Source: Clostridia bacterium (GTDB lineage Bacteria; Bacillota_A; Clostridia; Christensenellales; Aristaeellaceae). From it: 17,878 nt of DNA. Both the position numbers and the translations under genes were made by a program. The notes under the pieces were generated by a model. That model was given only the letters and a program-made list of their open reading frames with translations. It had not been told where the DNA came from and did no database searches. How positions within the stretch are numbered: position 1 is the stretch's first letter; each line of letters opens with the position of its first letter. This document shows positions 7,477 through 14,111 of this stretch, one piece after another. Where the stretch lies: contig JAFQIF010000222.1 of the NCBI GenBank assembly GCA_017397695.1, positions 1-17,878 on the forward strand, written 5' to 3'.

Positions 7477-8288
7477 ACGTTCAGAATGTATTTCTCAATC
7501 ACAGGCACAATACCGTCTTCGTCATTGGGCAGCGTGACAACATCTGCTGCATCCTTGACAGCCTTTTGTGCATTGCCCATCGCCACACCGATACCGGCAT
7601 ATTTGATCATGGTCAGATCGTTGAGGCCATCGCCGCAGGCAATGGTGTCCTCTCTCTCCATGCCCAAGCGCTCAAGCAGGCCAGCAATGGCGTCAGCCTT
7701 ATTCACGCCACGGGCCATAACCTCGATAAAATACGGCTCGCTGCGATAGACGGCCAGACGGCCCATGAAACGGCGGGCCAGGCGGTGCTCATGTTCCTCG
7801 GCGAGCATGGGATTTCCTGTGAGGAGCACTTTGAAAAAGTCGGTATTGTGCATCATCGGCTCAAAGCTATCCACCTGACGGCGGGTAAACTGATTGAGTG
7901 CGGTCTCTTTTTCGATATAGCGATCTGCAGGCGTCGCGCAGAGCACCTCATTGCCCAGGTACGTGCACATGCCCAGGCCGTGATCCCACGCGTACTCGCC
8001 CATCCACTGGGGCACATAGTCCGGCAGGATGTTCTTATAGACCGTTTCTCCTGTGGTCGTATAGGTTACACATGCGCCGTTGTAGCTGATGATATAGCCG
8101 CCGTACTTTGGAAAATCCAGCGCCTGCGTGATCATGCGCAGGCCGCCCGTGGGCCTTCCGGAGGCAAGCACGACGATATGGCCGCGCTGCTGGATTTCCA
8201 GTAGCGCCGCTCTCGTCTTGGGCGTAATCTCTTTTCTTGAATTGGTCAGTGTACCGTCGATATCCAGCACGAGCACTTTCTTCTGCAT
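7473..8288 (-). CDS. Cof-type HAD-IIB family hydrolase (sugar-phosphate/flavin-phosphate phosphatase type)
   Basis: 271 residues from ATG 8288, with GGAGG 6 bases upstream. All four HAD motifs are visible: motif I DIDGTL with nucleophile Asp9 and acid Asp11, motif II Ser43 in LASGRP, motif III Lys197 in NKADAI, and motif IV GDGLNDLTMI with Asp220 and Asp224. The IIB (Cof) cap sits between motifs II and III (about 85-185). These cytoplasmic enzymes dephosphorylate small sugar phosphates or cofactors such as FMN and PLP; substrate is not predictable. The upstream 220 bases consist of a hairpin array rather than an obvious promoter, so the gene may depend on read-through from the GH112 gene. Confidence 0.93.
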   Translation of the reverse strand: MQKKVLVLDIDGTLTNSRKEITPKTRAALLEIQQRGHIVVLASGRPTGGLRMITQALDFPKYGGYIISYNGACVTYTTTGETVYKNILPDYVPQWMGEYAWDHGLGMCTYLGNEVLCATPADRYIEKETALNQFTRRQVDSFEPMMHNTDFFKVLLTGNPMLAEEHEHRLARRFMGRLAVYRSEPYFIEVMARGVNKADAIAGLLERLGMEREDTIACGDGLNDLTMIKYAGIGVAMGNAQKAVKDAADVVTLPNDEDGIVPVIEKYILNV

Positions 8289-8300
8289 AGTTTGCCTCCT

Positions 8301-8495
8301 GCAGGACGCCGGGCTGCCGCCCGGACCTGCCTGAGGGATCTCATCCCTCAGACTCCCTGCTTCGCTTCGCGGCGGTTTGAAGAATCTCTTCTTCGCTGCG
8401 CACAGCGCAGCGGGATGGGTGCAGGGACAATGTCCCTGCCAGGGGCATGGGGACAGCGTCCCCATATCTCCCCGGACGCAACGGATGTTTTATCC
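8301..8495. repeat. Array of consecutive hairpins between GH112 and HAD genes
   Basis: The roughly 220 bases between two leftward genes contain no credible ORF but six clear palindromes in a row: 8301-8330 (GCAGG/CCTGC outer plus CCGGGC/GCCCGG inner stem), 8331-8351 (9-bp perfect stem, 3-base loop), 8379-8394 (GAAGAA/TTCTTC), 8395-8411 (GCTGCGC/GCGCAGC), 8421-8439 (GCAGGGACA/TGTCCCTGC) and 8447-8465 (ATGGGGAC/GTCCCCAT), plus a weaker one at 8484-8495. G/C-rich multi-hairpin intergenic elements of this style are scattered through many Clostridia and act as REP/MITE-like interspersed repeats. It may also end GH112 transcription or stabilise the mRNA. Copy number elsewhere cannot be judged from one window. 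Confidence 0.7.
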
Positions 8496-8511
8496 TTCCG
8501 CCGCGTTTCTC

Positions 8512-10677
8512 TTAGATTTCGTACCAGCGGATCTCGTTAGCCTCCAGCGTCAGAGCAAAGCTGGAACCGTCACCGCGATAGACGGTGGTCGTCTGCGGCT
8601 CATAGGTATTGTTGACCACGCAATACTTGCCGTTCTTCACGTAGGCATGCACCTCGACATTGAAGTTGCTGGAGAACCAGTGATGCAGCATATCCTCCGC
8701 GTGCGCGCTCCAGAGGATAGAGCGATAGAGCAGACGGCTATTCTCAAAGGAATACGGCAGGCCGGAGAGATAAACCGTGCGGCCCTTTCCGCAGGTGTTG
8801 ACAGCCATCTGCACTTCCTTCTCGCGCTGGCAGATGATCGTGGCGCCCGGGAAAGCATACATGCCCTTTTGCCCCTCGCCAAAGTCAATCTCCTTGGTAC
8901 AGTCCTCCGTGATAAAGTGCTGCGGATGCGCTTCCCAGTTATACTTATCGTAGCCCAAGGTGAAGCCGGTCTCCTTCTCCACGCCGAGCTGGCCCGCCAG
9001 CTGCAGGAAGCGACCCTGATGCTGATGACCGGAGGGCTGGCCCACGCCGATAAAACCACCACCATTGGCAATAAAGCCGCGGATGGCAGAAACAATCGCG
9101 GGATTCTCCCAGTAAATACCGCCGGTATGCGCGGTGTCCGCATCGCCGACGTTGATGATGACATCCACGCCGTCGAGCACGTGCTTATCCGCAAGGATAT
9201 CCTCAAAGGAGATGAACCTCACATCAAACGGAGCGCCAGAAAGCGTTTCGATGATGCCGGCATAGGAATAATTCTGCTTCTGATACAGCGCATGATGGAC
9301 CATATGACAGCCCCAGGCGCGCATCTTACCCCAGCAGTTGAGCACAGCGACAGTCTTCACGCAATACGGCGTGGTTCCCTTAATATTCTCATAAAGCTCA
9401 CGGAACTCGTTGCATACGCTTTCAACGTAATCAAGGAACTCCGGGAAATCACACGCCAGCTTGAGGTAGCCGCCATAGCCGATGCGGTCGATCGGCTTGC
9501 GCAGGATCGCACGGCGGGCGGTAACCCAATTGACCTTCGCTTCCTTGACCGGATCGCCATGCTCATTAAACGTATCCGGGAAGAAATACGGCAGCAGTCG
9601 GCCTTCGGTATACTTGACGCCAGGAATATCGGAGATCAGACGGAGCGTAGAACCATTGCCCACGCTGCCAACCACGGCATCCAGACCGATGGTTTTGAAT
9701 TCTTCCATAAACGGCTCGGTACCGATCCAGTGATCGCCGAGGAACATCATCGCTTCCTTACCCAGCTCATGGGTGATATCGACCATCTCCTTGGCCAACG
9801 CGGCGACTTCGCGGCGCTGGAAAGCCTGGAAATCGCGGAATTCCTTGCTCGGCACACGGTACTGGTTGTTGAAATAGCCCTGATCGATGATAAACTCCGG
9901 GCGGAACTTATATCCGACTTCGCGCTCAAACTGCTCCAGAATATACGGAGAAACAGACGCGGAATATCCGTACCAATCGACATACTTTTCGCGCTTGAGC
10001 GCGTCGAACACAAGGGTGAACTGATGGAAGAACGTGGTATAGCGAATGACGTCCACGTACGGGTGATCCGCAATAAACCTGCGCAGGCGTTCCATGGTGA
10101 ATTTGCGGGTCTTGGGCTGGCGCACATCGAAAGTGATCTGATGCTCCACATTCTTCCAGTCGTTGACCACGGCGTTATACATATGCACCGGATCCCAGAT
10201 CAGGTAGCACAGGAAAGACACCGTATACTCGTGATAGGCAGAGGGCTTGTCGATAATGACAAAACCATCCTCATAACGCCAAGCATCCGGAGAGACAATC
10301 TCGCCCGTCGTGCGGTCAATGACCTCCCACCAGCGGCGGATATCGTCACGGGTATTGGGCGCAAGCAGTTCGGTGGACAGATTGTGCATCAGCTCAATCT
10401 TCAGCGGGCCTTCTTCGGCCATGCAGAAACCGGTCATAATATAGCACTGCTGCACCTCGTCCGGATTTGCCTTAGCCCAGGCATTATCCTTGCGGGTGGT
10501 ATAATACGTGGAGTAGACCTTGGCGTCCACTGCCTTGAGTTCAGCCGGGAAATCGGTACCGTCGCAGTCGCGAATGGCATCTGCGCCCCAGCGGGCAAAC
10601 AGCTCCAGCGTCTGCGGTACGACGTCGACATCGGTGGGAATCGTTACACGGCCACGCAGCTTCTGATCATTGCTCAT
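8512..10677 (-). CDS. GH112 phosphorylase (1,3-beta-galactosyl-N-acetylhexosamine phosphorylase or galactosyl-rhamnose phosphorylase)
   Basis: 721 residues, full family length. Recognised by strong likeness to bifidobacterial galacto-/lacto-N-biose phosphorylase: WGADAIRDCDGTDFP near 30-44, WWEVIDRTTGEIV near 116-128, HEYTVSFLCYLIWDPV near 149-164, FLGDHWIGTEP around 312-322 and PGVKYTEGRLLPYFFPDTF. Asp315 in GDHW should be the catalytic acid equivalent to Asp313 of the Bifidobacterium longum enzyme, by remembered alignment. The enzyme cleaves a beta-galactoside with phosphate, giving galactose 1-phosphate and the second sugar, in the cytoplasm. Mucin core or milk-oligosaccharide disaccharides and pectin-derived galactosyl-rhamnose are the known GH112 substrates; I cannot separate these. 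GGAGG lies 9 bases before ATG 10677. No transporter or other glycan genes adjoin it. Confidence 0.93.
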   Translation of the reverse strand: MSNDQKLRGRVTIPTDVDVVPQTLELFARWGADAIRDCDGTDFPAELKAVDAKVYSTYYTTRKDNAWAKANPDEVQQCYIMTGFCMAEEGPLKIELMHNLSTELLAPNTRDDIRRWWEVIDRTTGEIVSPDAWRYEDGFVIIDKPSAYHEYTVSFLCYLIWDPVHMYNAVVNDWKNVEHQITFDVRQPKTRKFTMERLRRFIADHPYVDVIRYTTFFHQFTLVFDALKREKYVDWYGYSASVSPYILEQFEREVGYKFRPEFIIDQGYFNNQYRVPSKEFRDFQAFQRREVAALAKEMVDITHELGKEAMMFLGDHWIGTEPFMEEFKTIGLDAVVGSVGNGSTLRLISDIPGVKYTEGRLLPYFFPDTFNEHGDPVKEAKVNWVTARRAILRKPIDRIGYGGYLKLACDFPEFLDYVESVCNEFRELYENIKGTTPYCVKTVAVLNCWGKMRAWGCHMVHHALYQKQNYSYAGIIETLSGAPFDVRFISFEDILADKHVLDGVDVIINVGDADTAHTGGIYWENPAIVSAIRGFIANGGGFIGVGQPSGHQHQGRFLQLAGQLGVEKETGFTLGYDKYNWEAHPQHFITEDCTKEIDFGEGQKGMYAFPGATIICQREKEVQMAVNTCGKGRTVYLSGLPYSFENSRLLYRSILWSAHAEDMLHHWFSSNFNVEVHAYVKNGKYCVVNNTYEPQTTTVYRGDGSSFALTLEANEIRWYEI

Positions 10678-10706
10678 CGTTTTATTCCTCCATCATACAA
10701 ATGAAG

Positions 10707-10727
10707 ATAATCTGACAGATAGATTAT
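10707..10727. promoter_or_regulatory. Candidate operator: nested palindrome over the GH112 transcription start
   Basis: ATAATCT (10707-10713) and AGATTAT (10721-10727) form a 7-bp inverted repeat with a 7-base gap, and a second 11-base palindrome (ATCTG-A-CAGAT, 10710-10720) is nested inside. It overlaps the -10 element and the predicted start of the GH112 transcript, where a bound repressor would block initiation. No regulator gene lies next to it. Confidence 0.45.
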
Positions 10728-10751
10728 ACCATGGGCATGTCTTCGTTTCAA
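10723..10751 (-). promoter_or_regulatory. Sigma-A promoter for GH112 gene
   Basis: On the minus strand, TTGAAA (10746-10751) and a perfect TATAAT (10723-10728) are separated by exactly 17 bases. Transcription should start near 10716, leaving a leader of about 40 bases before ATG 10677. It is back-to-back with the luxS promoter. Confidence 0.8.
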
Positions 10752-10797
10752 TCGCAGATTCGCACGATTCATGCCTTTGAGCATATTTCGAAAACTG

Positions 10798-10826
10798 TTG
10801 CAACGCCTGACAAACTCTGGTATAAT
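10798..10826 (+). promoter_or_regulatory. Extended -10 sigma-A promoter for luxS-mtnN
   Basis: TTGCAA (10798-10803), 17 bases, then TATAAT (10821-10826) preceded by TGG, an extended -10. The predicted start, near 10833, gives a leader of about 35 bases, too short for a SAM or SAH riboswitch. Confidence 0.8.
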
Positions 10827-10866
10827 GAATCGATTTTTCAAGAAAAAGAAGGAGGTCGCTTCTTTC

Positions 10867-11331
10867 ATGGATAATATCGCACGCATCGCCAGTTTCTCCA
10901 TCAATCATGACATCCTGCTTCCCGGCATCTATGTCAGCCGTGTGGATGGGGATGTGACCACTTATGACCTGCGTCATCGCCGCCCGAACACGGACGATCT
11001 GATTGACAACTCCACCCTGCATTCCCTTGAGCACATGTTTGCCACCTACATCCGCAATGGCGAACTGCGCGACAACATCGTCTACTACGGACCGATGGGC
11101 TGCCAGACCGGCTTCTATCTTCTCATCCGCGGTTCGGACAATGAGACGGTGCTGCGCGAGGTTAAGAAGACCTGCGAGCGCATCCTCGCACATGAAGGCC
11201 CGGTCTTCGGCGCAGCAAGCCGTGAATGCGGCAACTACCGCAACCTGAGCCTTGAAGCCGCGAAGATCGAGGCCAAGCGTTATCTCGACGAGCTGAGCAG
11301 CCGCGAGCAGACCTTTATCTACGAGGAATGA
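10867..11331 (+). CDS. luxS: S-ribosylhomocysteine lyase LuxS
   Basis: 154 residues, the normal LuxS size. It cleaves S-ribosylhomocysteine to homocysteine and 4,5-dihydroxy-2,3-pentanedione, the precursor of the AI-2 signal, as a metal-dependent cytoplasmic homodimer. The metal site is complete: His52 and His56 in HSLEHMF with catalytic Glu55, and Cys121 in SRECGNYRN; catalytic Cys79 is in GPMGCQTGF. Start: ATG 10867 with GGAGG 11 bases upstream; a longer in-frame ORF runs through the promoter and is not used. The substrate is produced by the MTA/SAH nucleosidase encoded 35 bases downstream, so the two genes form a two-step pathway operon. Confidence 0.97.
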   Translation: MDNIARIASFSINHDILLPGIYVSRVDGDVTTYDLRHRRPNTDDLIDNSTLHSLEHMFATYIRNGELRDNIVYYGPMGCQTGFYLLIRGSDNETVLREVKKTCERILAHEGPVFGAASRECGNYRNLSLEAAKIEAKRYLDELSSREQTFIYEE

Positions 11332-11366
11332 GCGGCACACGCTTTCAGAAAGGATTTACACGGAAA

Positions 11367-12053
11367 ATGATTGGCATTATTGCAGCAATGAACGTGGAGA
11401 TGGAATCCCTGCGTTCCCATATGGATCACACCGAAACCGATGTGATCAGCGGTATTCGCTTCGTTCGCGGCACGTTGGATGGCAAGGAAGTCGTTACTGC
11501 CGTGTGCGGCATCGGTAAGGTCTTCGCCGCCATGTGCGCGCAGACGATGATCCTGCACTATGGTCCCAAATGCATCATCAACACCGGCGTAGCTGGTACG
11601 CTCACCGAAAAGCTGGGCATCGGCTCTATCGCTGTTTCCTCCGCTGTGGTGCAGCACGATATGGACACCTCTCCTCTGGGTGATCCGGTGGGCCTGATCT
11701 CCGGCATCAACAAGATTCAGCTTCCGGCAGACAGGCTGCTTTCCGGCCAGATTTCCGCTTGTGCGAAGGTGATGGGCATTCGCACCGAAACCGGCGTAAT
11801 CGCCTCCGGCGATCAGTTCGTCGCCTCCGGCGAACGCAAGGCATATATTGTGGACAAGTTTGGTGCGATTGCCTGTGAAATGGAGGGTGCCGCCATTGGC
11901 CAGGTCTGCCATGTGAACAAAGTCCCCTTCTGCGTGATCAGGGCGATTTCCGACAGTGCAGACGGTTCTTCCCATATGGATTATCCGGCGTTCGTGAAGA
12001 TGGCTGCCGAACAGTCCGTCAGCCTCATGCGCCGTTTCCTGAATATCTATTGA
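11367..12053 (+). CDS. mtnN: 5'-methylthioadenosine/S-adenosylhomocysteine nucleosidase
   Basis: 228 residues, collinear with E. coli MtnN/Pfs (232). It removes adenine from S-adenosylhomocysteine, giving S-ribosylhomocysteine for LuxS, and from methylthioadenosine. Key residues are present: Glu11 in IAAMNVEME (E. coli Glu12), the CEMEGAA segment (Glu174 equivalent) and the catalytic Asp in RAISDSAD (Asp197 equivalent). GIGKV and INTGVAGTL are the phosphorylase-fold signatures. I choose ATG 11367 because homologues start M(K)IGII; an upstream ATG at 11328 overlapping the luxS stop would add 13 unconserved residues and has its ribosome site too close. Transcribed from the luxS promoter and ended by a strong hairpin. 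Confidence 0.96.
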   Translation: MIGIIAAMNVEMESLRSHMDHTETDVISGIRFVRGTLDGKEVVTAVCGIGKVFAAMCAQTMILHYGPKCIINTGVAGTLTEKLGIGSIAVSSAVVQHDMDTSPLGDPVGLISGINKIQLPADRLLSGQISACAKVMGIRTETGVIASGDQFVASGERKAYIVDKFGAIACEMEGAAIGQVCHVNKVPFCVIRAISDSADGSSHMDYPAFVKMAAEQSVSLMRRFLNIY

Positions 12054-12061
12054 TCCCGCCT

Positions 12062-12102
12062 GAATGCCCCGCAGAGCAAATCTGCCGGGGTATTCTTTTT
12101 TT
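12062..12102 (+). terminator. luxS-mtnN terminator
   Basis: Hairpin arms 12062-12075 and 12081-12095 (GAATGCCCCGCAGA against its complement, with one G-T pair and one bulged C) around a 5-base loop, followed by seven T (12096-12102). It begins 8 bases after the mtnN stop. Confidence 0.9.
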
Positions 12103-12125
12103 GCACGTCGGCGTGTGTTTTGCTC

Positions 12126-12154
12126 TCGACATCGCGCGCCTGACACGTTATAAT
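12126..12154 (+). promoter_or_regulatory. Sigma-A promoter for YitT-family gene
   Basis: TCGACA (12126-12131), one base from consensus, 17 bases, then perfect TATAAT (12149-12154). It lies just after the mtnN terminator and about 40 bases before the ATG at 12203, making the YitT gene an independent unit. Confidence 0.75.
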
Positions 12155-12202
12155 AAATATAACAATTCGCTTTTCTTTGCATGCAGAAAGGATCATTTCC
12201 AC

Positions 12203-13075
12203 ATGAAAGTTACGAAAGCACGCGAGGTATCGACGCTGGAGCGTTATCTACTTTTCACCGTCGGCATCTTCATTACAGCGCTGGGTACGTATTTCTTCAA
12301 GTTTCCCAACAATTTCTCTACCGGCGGCGTCAGCGGCCTTTCCCTGATTCTGGGCAGATTGATCCCCTCACAGGTGCTTACCCCGAGTGTGATCATGTTT
12401 ATCCTGAACACCGCACTGCTGGTTGTTGGCTTCATTTTCATCGGCAGGGAGTTTGCCTTCAGCACGGTGTACTGCTCGATGCTGCTCTCCGTACTGATGA
12501 CCATATTCGAAAAGATCCTTCCCATCGCAGAACCGCTGACCACGCAGCCCTTCCTGGAGCTTTGCTTCGCGGTGCTGCTACCCGCATTCGGCTCGGCCAT
12601 CCTGTTCCATCTGGGCGGTTCCAGCGGCGGCACGGATATCATCGCGATGATTCTGCGAAAGTATACGAGCATGAACATTGGCTCTGCGCTGATGATTGCC
12701 GATTCGCTGATCACGGTCGCTGCACTGGTCTTCTTCGGTGTAGAATCCGGTCTGTATTCCATTCTGGGTCTCTTGATGAAGTCTGCGCTGGTAGACTACG
12801 TCGGTGATAGCTTCCGCACCAAAAAATGCTTCCAGATCATCACCGATCATCCGCAGCCGATCGTCGATTTCATTGTCGGCACGCTGCACCGCGGCGCAAC
12901 GCTGGAGGATGTTCACGGTGCCTACACCAACGGCCACAAGACGATGATCGTCACCGTTCTGAACCGCTCTCAGGCGCTGGCGCTGCGCAGGCATGTGCAC
13001 ACGGTTGATCCGCATGCTTTCATGATCATCACGGCCTCTACGGAGATCGTCGGCAAGGGCTTTCTGAAAAACTGA
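12203..13075 (+). CDS. YitT family membrane protein (DUF161-DUF2179)
   Basis: 290 residues. About five or six membrane segments occupy residues 15-190, including two repeats of the YitT_membrane (DUF161) type: FPNNFSTGGVSGLSLILG in the first and HLGGSSGGTDIIAMILRKY in the second, each with the Gly-rich GGxxG turn. A soluble C-terminal domain (about 200-290; ITDHPQPIVDFIVGTLHRGAT ... DPHAFMIITASTEIVGKGF) is DUF2179, a small ferredoxin-like fold. Homologues are widespread in Firmicutes, often several per genome, with no firmly established role. Start ATG 12203 has AAAGGA 10 bases upstream; the longer open frame extends back through the promoter and terminator and is not credible. It ends in a bidirectional terminator shared with degV. 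Confidence 0.93.
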   Translation: MKVTKAREVSTLERYLLFTVGIFITALGTYFFKFPNNFSTGGVSGLSLILGRLIPSQVLTPSVIMFILNTALLVVGFIFIGREFAFSTVYCSMLLSVLMTIFEKILPIAEPLTTQPFLELCFAVLLPAFGSAILFHLGGSSGGTDIIAMILRKYTSMNIGSALMIADSLITVAALVFFGVESGLYSILGLLMKSALVDYVGDSFRTKKCFQIITDHPQPIVDFIVGTLHRGATLEDVHGAYTNGHKTMIVTVLNRSQALALRRHVHTVDPHAFMIITASTEIVGKGFLKN

Positions 13076-13082
13076 TAGACAG

Positions 13083-13113
13083 AAAAAGAAGCGACCAATG
13101 GTCGCTTCTTTTT
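13083..13113. terminator. Bidirectional terminator between YitT-family and DegV genes
   Basis: Perfect 14-bp stem (13083-13096 with 13100-13113), 3-base loop, beginning with five A and ending with five T, so it makes a U-tailed hairpin on either strand. It lies between two converging genes, 7 bases after one stop and 8 before the other. Confidence 0.92.
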
Positions 13114-13121
13114 GCTGAAGC

Positions 13122-13970
13122 TTATTTCGCAAACCCAACGATGCCGAACGCGCCAGGACCGCTGTGCGCGGCGATGACGCAGCCGGTCTGCACCCAGGAG
13201 CGATTTACGAACCCCTTATCCGCCACGGTCTTCTCCACATCACGCATGATTGTCTCATCCAGACCCTCGCCATAAATGAGATACAGCGGCTGAAGAGCAT
13301 CCAGTCCCTCGGTATATTCCTGAACCAGCTTGGTCACCACCTTGGCCATGCTGCCGCGGTACTTCTTGGTAGACATCAGCTTGCCGTCAAGAATCTCGAT
13401 AAGCGGATGCAAACTGAGCAGCTTCGCGCCCAGATATGCCGCATTGCTCACGCGGCCACCCGCACGCAGATAATCCAGATCGCCCGGAAAGAAACCCATG
13501 CGAACCTGACTGCTGATCTCCTCCGCTTTTTGAGCAGCCTGCTCAACCGAAGCTTCCGGATTGGTCCTGAGATATTCTGCCATCGCGATCACCACAGCGC
13601 CCTGCGCAGCAGATACATGCTTGGTATCCACGCAGGTGATCCCCTCTCGATCTTCGGATGCGATCACGGCACTCTGCATGGAGCAGGTTGTGCAGGCAGA
13701 ATACGCCAGATGGAGAATCGGCCGACTCGGATATTCGCGCTGCAGGCGCTCAAAGACCACCTCAAAGTCATGCGGCGTACAGCCGCTGGTGCGCGGCAGG
13801 TCTCGCGTCTTTGCGTAATGCTCAAACATTTCAGTCGTCGGGAAGGAGCCGTCGTCGCGCGTCTCTCCGCCGAAGGAAACATGCATCGGCACGATGGTAA
13901 CGCCGTAGTGTTGAGCAACCTCCGGCGTGATATCGGAACCGGACTCAGCAACAAGAAGGATCGGATTCAT
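13122..13970 (-). CDS. DegV family fatty-acid-binding protein (FakB-like)
   Basis: 282 residues, standard DegV length. The N-terminal half has LLVAESGSDITPE and RTSGCTPHDF, the Ser/Thr-rich motif that contacts the fatty-acid carboxylate; the central FFPGDLDYLRAGGRVSNAAYL is the most conserved DegV segment, and SGPGAFGIVGF closes the protein. Family members (FakB) bind a fatty acid and present it to the kinase FakA for phosphorylation, feeding phospholipid synthesis; no FakA gene is in the window. ATG 13970 is favoured, with AAAGGTG 10 bases upstream; a TTG two codons earlier (13976) is possible. The upstream 140 bases hold a weak promoter with three direct repeats, suggesting activation by an OmpR-type regulator. 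Confidence 0.94.
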   Translation of the reverse strand: MNPILLVAESGSDITPEVAQHYGVTIVPMHVSFGGETRDDGSFPTTEMFEHYAKTRDLPRTSGCTPHDFEVVFERLQREYPSRPILHLAYSACTTCSMQSAVIASEDREGITCVDTKHVSAAQGAVVIAMAEYLRTNPEASVEQAAQKAEEISSQVRMGFFPGDLDYLRAGGRVSNAAYLGAKLLSLHPLIEILDGKLMSTKKYRGSMAKVVTKLVQEYTEGLDALQPLYLIYGEGLDETIMRDVEKTVADKGFVNRSWVQTGCVIAAHSGPGAFGIVGFAK

Positions 13971-14007
13971 ATTCAAAACACACCTTTTCTATTCATTCGT
14001 ATCTTTT

Positions 14008-14036
14008 AGTATATCCGCTCTTCATTGCTGAAATAA
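14008..14036 (-). promoter_or_regulatory. Weak, probably activator-dependent promoter for degV
   Basis: On the minus strand there is a good -10 (TATACT, 14008-14013), but at 17 bases upstream only TTATTT (14031-14036) in place of a -35. The -35 position coincides with the first of three TGAAAT repeats, the arrangement of promoters where a bound activator substitutes for the -35 element. Confidence 0.5.
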
Positions 14037-14056
14037 TGGTGAAATGTTTCTGAAAT
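14029..14056. promoter_or_regulatory. Three perfect TGAAAT direct repeats with 11-base period, candidate response-regulator site
   Basis: TGAAAT occurs at 14029-14034, 14040-14045 and 14051-14056, each separated by 5 unrelated bases, one helical turn per repeat. OmpR/PhoB-type regulators bind head-to-tail on direct repeats with this geometry, for example Pho boxes. The block spans about -30 to -56 relative to the predicted degV start. A regulator of this class is encoded 1.2 kb away. Confidence 0.5.
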
Positions 14057-14111
14057 GTGAATAACCTTCCGTACTTCCAGCCATATAAGAGAAAAACGGG
14101 AGGTCTTCCGG

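Noticed and set aside
8301..8495. CRISPR array
   Set aside because: The palindromes differ from one another and there is no repeated unit with regular spacers.
8377..10704. A 775-codon open frame on the plus strand opposite the GH112 gene
   Set aside because: It is the antisense shadow of a clearly conserved enzyme; it is His/Arg/Ile-rich without any recognisable domain and contains the GH112 promoter and the hairpin array.
10827..10866. A possible SAM or SAH riboswitch before luxS
   Set aside because: The predicted leader is only about 35 bases, too short for any known riboswitch of these classes.
11328..11366. An upstream ATG for mtnN overlapping the luxS stop
   Set aside because: It would add 13 residues absent from the family N-terminus, and its GAGGA site is only one base from the ATG.
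14087..14111. A terminator for the two-component operon
   Set aside because: A T run follows the kinase stop, but the adjoining inverted repeat has only about four pairs with a mismatch on the minus strand, too weak to call.
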